Shown here: piece after piece, positions 27,250 through 33,984 of the stretch
Position numbering within the stretch: position 1 is the stretch's first letter
Layout of the letters: every line of letters begins with the position of its first letter
Source of the DNA: Eubacterium pyruvativorans
GTDB taxonomy: Bacteria > Bacillota > Clostridia > Peptostreptococcales > Anaerovoracaceae
Direction: 5' to 3'
Assembly (NCBI RefSeq): GCF_900102225.1
Contig: NZ_FNBF01000020.1
Span: forward strand, 1 to 39,953
DNA: 39,953 bases
The notes under the pieces: generated by a model
What the model was told of the DNA's origin: nothing
The model's input: only the letters and a program-made list of their open reading frames with translations
Databases searched by the model: none
Translations under genes and position numbers: made by a program

Positions 27250-29190
27250 ATGACGAAGATAAGGATCAGCCCCGGGCATAGGAGCATCACATGGGACCCT
27301 TCCCGGTCTCTGATGGATCAGCTTCTGGAGAACGGGATCTATCTGGATAATGCCTGCAGCGGCCGGGGTCTGTGCGGCAAGTGCCGCATCCGGGTGGTGT
27401 CCGGAGAAGGAACGCCGGTGACCGGGGAGGAGGAGAAGCTTCTGAGCCGGGAAGAGCTGGACAGCGGGATCCGGCTTGCCTGCATGATGGAGCCTGTGAC
27501 GGATCTGGAACTGGAGACCGTGGGCGGGGAGAAGAAGGGAAAGGTTCTCACCGGAGGATATATCCCGGAATTTCAGCGGGCTCCCCTTACCCGTATGATG
27601 CCTCTCACGGTGGAGCGGCAGACCGTGGAGCAGCAGACCCCTTTCGAAGATGTGCTGATGGAGAAGACCGGGGCGGTCCGGGTGGATGCCAACGCTTTGA
27701 TGGGGGGAAGTCGGGCACCCGGGGAGTACACGGCGGTGATCCGGGAGGGCTGCGTCGTGGATATTGTGCCGGGCCATCAGACAAAATATTACGGTGCTGC
27801 GGTGGATATCGGCACCACCACTGTGGTCTGTTCTCTGGTGGATATGGAGACCGGTGAAATTCTGGCGGATGCCTCGGAGATTAACGCCCAGAAGACCTTC
27901 GGTCTAGATGTGCTCAGCCGGATTACCTATGAAATGGAGCATCCGGAGGAGGGTGCGGGGAAGCTGCAGAGGGCAATTGTGGAATCGATGAATGCCATGA
28001 TCGGAGAAGTCTGCCGGGAGACCGGGGTCCGGCGGGAATCGATCCGGGAGATCACTGTGGCGGCCAACTGCACCATGCTGCACCTGCTTTTGGGAATCGA
28101 TGCGAGGCCGGTGGGGACGGCTCCTTTTGCGCCGGTTTTCACCGGGTCCCGGAATCTCCTGGCATCGGATATCGGCCTGAAGGCAGGAGAGCGGGCTGCT
28201 CTCTACTGCCTTCCGTCGGTTTCGGCATATATCGGCGCAGACATTGTGGCCGGTGCTTATGTATGTGATCTGCAGCACCGGAAGGGAAACGTGCTGTTCA
28301 TTGACATCGGCACCAACGGAGAGATCGTTCTGGCATCCGGCGGCCGCCTGCTGAGCTGCTCCTGTGCGGCGGGTCCTGCCCTGGAGGGAATGAACATCAG
28401 CTGCGGCATGCGGGCGGCGGACGGGGCCATCGAAGACGTGGTGATCACGGCGGACGGTGAAGTGGAGCGGAAAGTGATCGGGGACGAGGCGCCCTGCGGC
28501 ATCTGCGGCAGCGGCATTCTGACCGTCACCCGGGAACTGATCCGTACCGGAATCGTAAGGAAGACCGGCGCCTTCGCAAAAGCGGATGCCTTCGATGAAG
28601 AGGATCCCCGGCGGAAACTGATCGAAGTGGGAGAAGACGGGAAGCGGTCATTCCGCCTGCTGGACGGGGAACGGTCCCTCAGGATCACCCAGGGAGATGT
28701 GCGTCAGGTTCAGCTGGCGAAAGGGGCGATTCTCTCCGGCTTCATGGCCCTGCTGAACCGGGCCGGCATCGGCATGGAGGATCTGGACGAGGTGCTGATC
28801 GCCGGACAGTTCGGCGCCCACCTGCCGGCGGACAGCCTGACCGGTGTGGGAATCCTGCCGAAGGGGGTGGAAGACCGGATGCGCTATGTGGGGAATTCCT
28901 CCCGTACCGGCGCCTATATGGCTCTGCTGTCCGGAGTCTGCCGGCGGGATATGGAGGAGCTGGCCCATCATATGGAATATGTGGAGCTGGGGGCCACGGA
29001 GGGCTATGAGAGACTTTTCTCGGATTGCCTGATCTTCCCGGGAGAAAGCGGCGGACGCCGGGAGCACCGAAACCGCCGGGAATGCAGAGAACGCCGGGAA
29101 CGAAGAGAACGCAGGGAATGCAGCAATCTCCGGGGCGGCGGAAGAGAAGGATCGGAAGGATCCTGTGAAGACAGAAAGGAGTCCCGCTGA
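27250..29190 (+). CDS. RACE-type corrinoid reductive activator (2Fe-2S, ASKHA ATPase; RamA/MtvD-like)
   Basis: This 646-residue protein reactivates corrinoid proteins whose cobalt has oxidised to Co(II), using ATP. The N-terminal 2Fe-2S ferredoxin domain has C36-x5-C42-x2-C45 and C78. A linker follows, then an ASKHA-type ATPase (DUF4445 family) from YYGAAVDIGTTT (~180-190) with the second phosphate motif FIDIGTNGEIV and the SCAAGPALEGMNISCGMRA segment. The last ~48 residues are Arg/Glu-rich and outside the family domain; they are encoded by an 18-bp tandem repeat. The start is uncertain: ATG 27250 fits the ferredoxin N-terminus, with ATG 27223 possible. It lies in an operon with its corrinoid protein. 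Confidence 0.92.
   Translation: MTKIRISPGHRSITWDPSRSLMDQLLENGIYLDNACSGRGLCGKCRIRVVSGEGTPVTGEEEKLLSREELDSGIRLACMMEPVTDLELETVGGEKKGKVLTGGYIPEFQRAPLTRMMPLTVERQTVEQQTPFEDVLMEKTGAVRVDANALMGGSRAPGEYTAVIREGCVVDIVPGHQTKYYGAAVDIGTTTVVCSLVDMETGEILADASEINAQKTFGLDVLSRITYEMEHPEEGAGKLQRAIVESMNAMIGEVCRETGVRRESIREITVAANCTMLHLLLGIDARPVGTAPFAPVFTGSRNLLASDIGLKAGERAALYCLPSVSAYIGADIVAGAYVCDLQHRKGNVLFIDIGTNGEIVLASGGRLLSCSCAAGPALEGMNISCGMRAADGAIEDVVITADGEVERKVIGDEAPCGICGSGILTVTRELIRTGIVRKTGAFAKADAFDEEDPRRKLIEVGEDGKRSFRLLDGERSLRITQGDVRQVQLAKGAILSGFMALLNRAGIGMEDLDEVLIAGQFGAHLPADSLTGVGILPKGVEDRMRYVGNSSRTGAYMALLSGVCRRDMEELAHHMEYVELGATEGYERLFSDCLIFPGESGGRREHRNRRECRERRERRERRECSNLRGGGREGSEGSCEDRKESR
29056..29127 (+). repeat. 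Four tandem 18-bp repeats in the activator gene
   Basis: Four consecutive 18-bp units start at 29056, 29074, 29092 and 29110, each beginning CGCCGGGA or CGCAGGGA. In frame they encode RREHRN, RRECRE, RRERRE and RRECSN. The repeat makes up the core of the extra Arg-rich tail of the activator. Confidence 0.9.
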
Positions 29191-30209
29191 TGGAAATGAC
29201 ACCGAAAGTCCGTCTGGAAAGGCTGCTTTCCGGAGAAGGCGCCGACCGGCCGGCCTGCATCTGCCCGGGGGGCATGATGAACATGATCACCCGGGACCTG
29301 CAGGAAGAACGGGACATCTACCTGCCGGAAGCCCACAGCAACGCCCGGATGATGGCGGATCTGGCGAAAGCGGTCTGTGATATGGGATGCTTCGAAAACC
29401 TGGGGGTTCCCTTCTGCATGACCGTGGAAGCGGAAGCCATGGGCGCCGGCGTCACCATGGGCACCCGGCTGTTCGAGCCCCATGTCACGGAGTACGTCAT
29501 CAATGACATCCAGGCCTATCCCCAGCTTTCCCGACTGGATCCCGGTAAGGGCCGGGCGAAAGTGGTGGTGGATGCCATCCGCATTCTGAAGGAGGAAACC
29601 CGGGACCTTCCGATCATCGGCAACCTGACCGGTCCGGTGAGTACGGCCAGTTCCGTCATGGAGCCCCAGATCTATTACAAGCAGCTGAGAAAGAAACGGG
29701 ACATCGCCCACCAGTACATGGATTTCATCACCGACCAGCTGATCACCTTCGGCCTGGCCCAGGCGGAGGCAGGGGCGGACGTGATCACCATCGCCGATCC
29801 CAGCGGCACCGGAGAAATTCTGGGGCCGAAATACTTCGACGAATTCGCCGTGACCTATCTGAATAAGCTGATCGACGGACTGCGGCCTTCCGGTGTGAAA
29901 ATCATCGTCCATATCTGCGGTCAGATGCATTCCGTCTACGAAGAAGTGCAGAAGGTCCGCAGTGATGCGCTGAGTTTCGACGCTGTGGTATCCATCCGGG
30001 AAGCCCGGAAGAAACTGCCGGGCCGGGCGATCATGGGGAATGTCAGCACCTTCGCAGTGGAGATGTCCGACCGGGACGACGTGGAGCGTCTCACGGAAGG
30101 CTGCCTGAATGCGGGGTCAGACATCATTTCCCCTGCCTGCGGACTGGGCATGGGATCCCCGCTGGAGAATGTCCGGGCGATTCTGCGCACCGTACAGAAG
30201 GAGGGATAG
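29190..30209 (+). CDS. UroD-fold methyltransferase, MtaA/CmuA family
   Basis: This 339-residue (beta/alpha)8 protein belongs to the uroporphyrinogen-decarboxylase superfamily branch that moves methyl groups to or from corrinoid proteins. The zinc-site motif H241-x-C243-G (IIVHICGQM) and the distal Cys317 in SPACGLGMGS are intact, as in MtaA and related enzymes. NLTGPVSTAS and ADPSGTGEILGP are further family motifs. ATG overlaps the activator stop by one base (TGATG). The gene is third in the corrinoid operon. It may serve as either the substrate-side or the acceptor-side enzyme. Confidence 0.9.
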   Translation: MEMTPKVRLERLLSGEGADRPACICPGGMMNMITRDLQEERDIYLPEAHSNARMMADLAKAVCDMGCFENLGVPFCMTVEAEAMGAGVTMGTRLFEPHVTEYVINDIQAYPQLSRLDPGKGRAKVVVDAIRILKEETRDLPIIGNLTGPVSTASSVMEPQIYYKQLRKKRDIAHQYMDFITDQLITFGLAQAEAGADVITIADPSGTGEILGPKYFDEFAVTYLNKLIDGLRPSGVKIIVHICGQMHSVYEEVQKVRSDALSFDAVVSIREARKKLPGRAIMGNVSTFAVEMSDRDDVERLTEGCLNAGSDIISPACGLGMGSPLENVRAILRTVQKEG

Positions 30210-31079
30210 ATGGGAGAGATCAGAGATTATAAGTGCACCTATACCAATTCGGCGGGGGTCCGGCGGGAAGTGACAAAAAAAACCGGGATGCACTTTCCGG
30301 AAGCCTATTATGATCGGGAAGGCATGAAGGCACTGGCGAAAGCGGTGAAGGAGGCGGACGGAGCGGCGTTCTGCCTGCTCCCCTTCTGCCGGACCGTGGA
30401 GGCGGAAGCGCTGGGCGCCTCCATCAACCCGGGAGACGAGAATTCCGGTCCCCGGGGCGGGGAGCCGGTGCTCCGGACCCCGGAAGATCTGAAGCAGATC
30501 GGAGAACTGGACCTGAACCGTGGGCGGATTCATGAGACCCTGGAAGCCTGCCGGGAACTGAAAGAGGAGGGAGAGACCGTGGCTCTGGAACTGACGGGGC
30601 CGTTCACGGCGCTGAGTGTTCTGGCGGATCCGAAACTGCTCTTCAAGGAGTACCGGAAGCACCGGGAAGAAACGGCTGAAGTGCTGCGGCACTACGGTGA
30701 GCAGAGCCTCCGGTTTGCGAAGGCGGCGAAGGAGTGCGGCGCAGATATTCTGATCTACTCGGATTCGGCCGGTTCCCTGCCGATTCTGGGGCCCCGGGTC
30801 ATGACGAAAGCGGTGGAGGATTTCTATGTCTGGTATCTGCCCCGGCTGGCGGAACTGGCGGACGAACGGCTGATCATTTCCCTTTGTCCGAAGATGGCCT
30901 ATGCCGCAGTGGACACGGGGCACGCCCGGATCGCAGAACATCCGACGGCGCCGGGAATCAGCTACCTGGAGGCACTGCTGGCGATGCGGGGCCGGGCGAA
31001 GATCGGGGGGCAGTCCTGTCCGAAGACGGTCGGATCGAAAGTGAAGGATGGGATTTTCCGGGAACTTGTGTTAGAATAA
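30210..31079 (+). CDS. Second UroD-fold methyltransferase-like protein with altered zinc motif
   Basis: This 289-residue UroD-superfamily protein is about 50 residues shorter than its neighbour. It keeps the core segments ALELTGPFTALSVL and SDSAGSLPILGP. The zinc motif is changed: H-x-C-G of the first protein becomes S224-L-C226-P, while the distal Cys270 (GGQSCPK) remains. It could bind zinc differently or recognise a different methyl donor or acceptor. The ATG directly follows the stop of the upstream gene, with AAGGAGGG before it, so the two are tightly coupled. The substrate is not known. Confidence 0.8.
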   Translation: MGEIRDYKCTYTNSAGVRREVTKKTGMHFPEAYYDREGMKALAKAVKEADGAAFCLLPFCRTVEAEALGASINPGDENSGPRGGEPVLRTPEDLKQIGELDLNRGRIHETLEACRELKEEGETVALELTGPFTALSVLADPKLLFKEYRKHREETAEVLRHYGEQSLRFAKAAKECGADILIYSDSAGSLPILGPRVMTKAVEDFYVWYLPRLAELADERLIISLCPKMAYAAVDTGHARIAEHPTAPGISYLEALLAMRGRAKIGGQSCPKTVGSKVKDGIFRELVLE

Positions 31080-31100
31080 TGGCTGACTCACGGTGTCCCT

Positions 31101-31125
31101 GTGTGAATGAAGGAAAACCGGGTAT
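31101..31125 (+). promoter_or_regulatory. Sigma-B-like promoter before the anti-sigma/sigma pair
   Basis: GTGTGA (31101-31106), 13 bp, then GGGTAT (31120-31125) resembles the Bacillus sigma-B consensus GTTTAA-N12-15-GGGTAT (4 of 6 and 6 of 6 matches). A sigma-A -10 (TATACT, 31123-31128) overlaps but lacks a -35. It suggests that the sigma factor downstream activates its own operon. Confidence 0.5.
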
Positions 31126-31188
31126 ACTTATCACTGTAGTCCGGTGCGGACTGTAGTAGATTAGTATTGATGGAGGAACTTGAGACAG

Positions 31189-31587
31189 ATGGACACTCTG
31201 AAATTTGAAATACCGGGGAAACCGGAATATCTGCGCATGGTGAGACTGGCGATCAGCTCGGTGGCAGCGACGGCAGGTTTCGATGTGGAAGAGATCGATG
31301 ATCTGAAGAATGCGGTCTGTGAGGCATGTAAGAATGTATCCTGTCACGGATTCAGCGGTTTTTCGGATCTCTATGAAATTGAACTGAAGGTGGATCCGCG
31401 TTACATGCAGGTCACTGTCAGAGATGAATGCGACCGTCACACGCTGGAAAAGATGAGCCAGCCGTGCCGCCGGTGCCCGCAGGAGGGGGATCTGGGCGTT
31501 TACGTGATCGAGTCCCTGATGAATCAGGTGGAATTCACCCGGGATGAGCATGGCCGGAAAGTGATCCGCATGTTGAAGGAAGTATAG
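31189..31587 (+). CDS. RsbW/SpoIIAB-type anti-sigma factor, cysteine-rich
   Basis: This 132-residue GHKL-fold protein is expected to hold the sigma factor encoded 17 bp downstream. The N-box Glu45-x3-Asn49 (CEACKN) and the LGVYVIESLMNQVEF segment match RsbW/SpoIIAB. It has six cysteines (44, 47, 52, 81, 93, 96). The last two form a CRRC motif in the region of the ATP lid, and the usual D-x-G of the G1 box is DEC. This is unusual and might allow metal or redox control. The start is uncertain: ATG 31189 is 12 nt after GGAGG, and a TTG at 31180 is only 3 nt after it. No rsbV-like anti-anti-sigma gene is adjacent. Confidence 0.85.
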   Translation: MDTLKFEIPGKPEYLRMVRLAISSVAATAGFDVEEIDDLKNAVCEACKNVSCHGFSGFSDLYEIELKVDPRYMQVTVRDECDRHTLEKMSQPCRRCPQEGDLGVYVIESLMNQVEFTRDEHGRKVIRMLKEV

Positions 31588-31604
31588 AACGAAAAAGGAT
31601 ATTT

Positions 31605-32354
31605 ATGTCGGAAGATCTGGAAAAGTTCCGGAAATACAAGGAACACCCTACAATTGAATCCAGAAATGAATTGGTGGAAAGCCACTTGTACATGGTCGAT
31701 ATCCTGATTCGGAAATACCTGGGGAAAGGCGTTGAATATGACGATCTGTACCAGGTAGGTGCGCTGGCCCTGGTGCAGGCGGTGGAGCGGTTCGATCCGT
31801 CGAAGGGATTCGAATTCAGTTCCTTCGCCACACCGACCATCCTGGGAGAGATCAAGAAATATTTCAGAGACAAGCAGTGGAGTCTGAAGGTGCCCCGCCG
31901 CCTGAAGGAGATTTCCTCCAAAGTGCAGCAGGCCAGAGACGAACTCTACCTGGAGTTCCACCGGAAACCGACGATGGAGGAAATCGCAGAGCGGACCGGG
32001 ATTCCGGAAGAGCAGGTCATCGAGGCCTTCGAGGGTTCCCGGGCGTACGGAACCTATTCTCTGGACAAGACCTTCGAGGATGCCGGAGAGGACGGGGACA
32101 GCTCCTTCCTGGAGAAGTACACCGGCTTCGATGAAGCGGGCTATGACCGGGTGGAGATCAACGAGATCATCGACAAGGTGATGGAAACCCTCTCCGAGAA
32201 GGATCGGTACATCTTCCGGGAGCGTTTCATCTATAACCGTTCCCAGTCGGATATTGCGAAGACACTGGGCGTATCCCAGATGACCATTTCCCGGGCGGAG
32301 CGCAGCATCATTCAGCGGTTCCGGGACGAGATGAAGCGGGGCATGGAAGCATAG
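31605..32354 (+). CDS. RNA polymerase sigma factor, SigB/SigF/SigG type
   Basis: This 249-residue group-3 sigma-70 factor has region 2 (DLYQVGALALVQAVERFDPS, then FEFSSFATPTILGEIKKYFRD and WSLKVPRRLKEI), region 3 (PTMEEIAERTGIPEEQVIEA) and region 4 with a helix-turn-helix (SQSDIAKTLGVSQMTISRAE). The RIP-type KVPRRLKE motif and length match SigB, SigF and SigG. It is paired with an RsbW-like protein and ended by a strong terminator. Stress (SigB) is favoured over sporulation (SigF) because no spoIIAA is present and the upstream promoter looks sigma-B-like. The evidence does not fully separate the two. Confidence 0.9.
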   Translation: MSEDLEKFRKYKEHPTIESRNELVESHLYMVDILIRKYLGKGVEYDDLYQVGALALVQAVERFDPSKGFEFSSFATPTILGEIKKYFRDKQWSLKVPRRLKEISSKVQQARDELYLEFHRKPTMEEIAERTGIPEEQVIEAFEGSRAYGTYSLDKTFEDAGEDGDSSFLEKYTGFDEAGYDRVEINEIIDKVMETLSEKDRYIFRERFIYNRSQSDIAKTLGVSQMTISRAERSIIQRFRDEMKRGMEA

Positions 32355-32385
32355 GGGAATACAGCATAGAACAGAAGAGAGAATG

Positions 32386-32422
32386 CCTGTCGGACCTGGG
32401 GTCCGGCGGGCTGTTTTTTTTT
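32386..32422 (+). terminator. Terminator after the sigma factor gene
   Basis: The CGGACC-tgg-GGTCCG core, extended by GCC/GGC pairs, is followed by nine T residues. It ends the anti-sigma/sigma operon. Confidence 0.92.
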
Positions 32423-32516
32423 AGACCGGCCTGCGCCGGGGGTATGGACAAAGGGAAATGGTATGACCGGCCGTTAATATTCTGTAAATTTCGGGTGGAT
32501 TTCCGGAGGGTGATTC

Positions 32517-32549
32517 ATGAAATGGGGTGGAAGAAGAATCACAAGGTGA
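32517..32549 (+). CDS. Possible 10-codon ORF with strong ribosome-binding site
   Basis: GGAGGG lies 6-7 nt before ATG, encoding MKWGGRRITR and stop. It sits in the 234-bp gap between the sigma-factor terminator and rnhA, and a weak promoter (ATGACC-N16-TAAATT, 32463-32490) and a terminator hairpin (32593-32635) bracket it. It may be chance, a leader peptide or part of a small RNA. Nothing else coding was seen in the gap. Confidence 0.25.
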   Translation: MKWGGRRITR

Positions 32550-32592
32550 AATAAGTCGGATCAGGACGATCCCATGGAATGAGAAGCAGGAA

Positions 32593-32635
32593 AGGCGCAT
32601 GCAAAACCCGCTAAGGCAATTGCATGCGCCTTTTT
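32593..32635. terminator. Hairpin terminator between sigma-factor region and rnhA
   Basis: A 12-bp stem AGGCGCATGCAA/TTGCATGCGCCT (32593-32604 with 32620-32631) ends in TTTTT on the plus strand and CCTTTCC on the minus strand. The T-run favours plus-strand use, but it also lies about 20 bp after the rnhA stop and may serve both. Confidence 0.75.
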
Positions 32636-32656
32636 CAGTGTGAAAGCGCCGGTACA

Positions 32657-33199
32657 TTACCGGTTTTCGTCAATCCCCACGTTGGCCAGCTCGTCAGCCC
32701 GGTTGTTCATCTTCGTGACATAGAGAAAGTCTTCATAGGTGAATGTGCTTCCGTTCCACTGGCGAAATTTGGAGTAGAGGGCGTCCAGTTTCGAGGCGTC
32801 CGCATCCACGGAAACATGGCCCTTCACCCGGTAGAACCGGACGTCGTGCTGGCGCACCAGGGACAAGAGTTCCTGCCAGAGCTCCCGGTTCTCCACCGGC
32901 TTTTTCTGGGAGGTCTTCCAGCCGTTTTTTTCCCAGGATTTGTACCATCCCTGGCGGAAGCAGTTCATGACATAGGAGCTGTCGGAGTAGACTTCCGCCC
33001 GGAGCCCCGGCCGTTTCAAAGTCCGGAAGGCCTCGATCACGGCGGTGAGCTCCATCCGGTTGTTGGTGGTATTCACTTCACCGCCGTGCAGCTCTTTCGT
33101 GTGTTCGCCGTATTCCAGAATGGCCCCCCATCCCCCTACGTTCGTCGCATTCTGATTGCCGGAGCACGCCCCGTCCGTGTAGATCTTCAGAATCGTCAT
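32657..33199 (-). CDS. rnhA: Ribonuclease HI with C-terminal insertion
   Basis: This 180-residue endonuclease cuts RNA in RNA-DNA hybrids. The four acidic catalytic residues are in YTDGACSGN, NRMELTAV, SDSSYV and NNRADELAN. The usual family length is about 150 residues. Here about 27 extra residues lie between the KGH motif and NNRADELA (DADASKLDALYSKFRQWNGS and following). The loop could change substrate contact. It runs leftward, opposite to the genes on both sides of the window's origin-distal arm. Confidence 0.92.
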   Translation of the reverse strand: MTILKIYTDGACSGNQNATNVGGWGAILEYGEHTKELHGGEVNTTNNRMELTAVIEAFRTLKRPGLRAEVYSDSSYVMNCFRQGWYKSWEKNGWKTSQKKPVENRELWQELLSLVRQHDVRFYRVKGHVSVDADASKLDALYSKFRQWNGSTFTYEDFLYVTKMNNRADELANVGIDENR

Positions 33200-33211
33200 G
33201 ATCCGTCCTTT

Positions 33212-33685
33212 CTATGCCCTGTTTGCCTTCGCCGTGAGTTCGGTGACCGTCAGCTTCATGAGCGCTGTATGGCTGACCACCGCCTGATTGTAAGCGAAGT
33301 CCTTCGTCATTTCATAGCGGGCCATCAGAACGTCGTCGATTGCCCTTTGTCTCTCCTCCCCCTCCAGGAATGTCACATCGGCCCGGCCCATGACGCACTC
33401 GTAGCGCATGGTCACATCCTTCTTCTCGGGCAGGCACTCGATGTAGAGCGGGTTATCCATCTCGAAGCTGCAGACTGGGTTCCGGCGCAGCATCTCATAT
33501 TTCCGGCCGGCCATGGCGCCGTGGATGTAGAAGCTGAGCTGCCCGTCCCGGACTTCGTAGGCAAAATTCACCGGGACGATGTACGGATATGCTCCGTCCG
33601 CCAGTCCCAGGCGGAGGATGTCGCAATGCTCGATGATTTCGAGAATTGCAGGGAAATCAGTTACTTCGCGGTCTTTTCTGCGCAT
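33212..33685 (-). CDS. Pyridoxamine 5'-phosphate oxidase-family (NimA-like) flavin protein
   Basis: This 157-residue split-barrel protein resembles the PPOX/NimA family of FMN-binding proteins, some of which reduce nitroimidazoles. Family features are CDILRLGLADGAYPYIVPVNFAY, then LSFYIHGAMAGRKYEMLRRNP and CSFEMD. The ATG at 33685 with AAGGA 7 nt upstream gives the family N-terminus (MRRKDREVTD). A longer open frame upstream is judged untranslated. It is followed 12 bp on by rnhA. A -10 TATAAT (33761-33756, minus strand) lies upstream without a good -35. The substrate is unknown. Confidence 0.85.
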   Translation of the reverse strand: MRRKDREVTDFPAILEIIEHCDILRLGLADGAYPYIVPVNFAYEVRDGQLSFYIHGAMAGRKYEMLRRNPVCSFEMDNPLYIECLPEKKDVTMRYECVMGRADVTFLEGEERQRAIDDVLMARYEMTKDFAYNQAVVSHTALMKLTVTELTAKANRA

Positions 33686-33910
33686 GCCGGGTCCTTTCTG
33701 TCCTGTATTCGCTGTGGGGATCGGTGGTTTCGATCCGCCGGTTTCGATGTTATCCATTATACATGTTTTCGGGGCGGGCCGCCAGAAGCTTGCCGGTGTT
33801 TTCGGTCGGCCGGTCAGGAGGATTGTATACACTTTAGTCACGACAGACAAATAAATGACTCGTCTGCCCGCTGCGCATGAAGTCGCCGCTCCGCCACCCG
33901 TCCTGCCGCA

Positions 33911-33947
33911 TTAACATATGTTAATGCCCCCTTTCCCGTGGTATAAT
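33911..33947 (+). promoter_or_regulatory. walJ promoter with overlapping palindrome
   Basis: TGGTATAAT (33939-33947) is an extended -10. No -35 matches, and its place (33911-33924) is taken by the perfect 14-bp palindrome TTAACATATGTTAA, a likely operator. The promoter is 38 bp before the walJ start. The gap 33686-33984 otherwise holds only the divergent -10 of the PPOX gene. Confidence 0.6.
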
Positions 33948-33984
33948 CTAAGTCGTTGATTAGAAGAAGGAGAAAGAAATCGTT

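Noticed and set aside
29190-30209. True uroporphyrinogen decarboxylase (haem synthesis)
   Set aside because: The HxCG zinc motif and distal Cys, plus the corrinoid operon context, fit MtaA/CmuA-type methyltransferases; no haem genes are nearby.
33686-33850. N-terminal extension of the PPOX-family protein
   Set aside because: The upstream in-frame part is Pro/Thr-rich with no family match and the promoter -10 lies inside it; the ATG at 33685 has a good ribosome-binding site.
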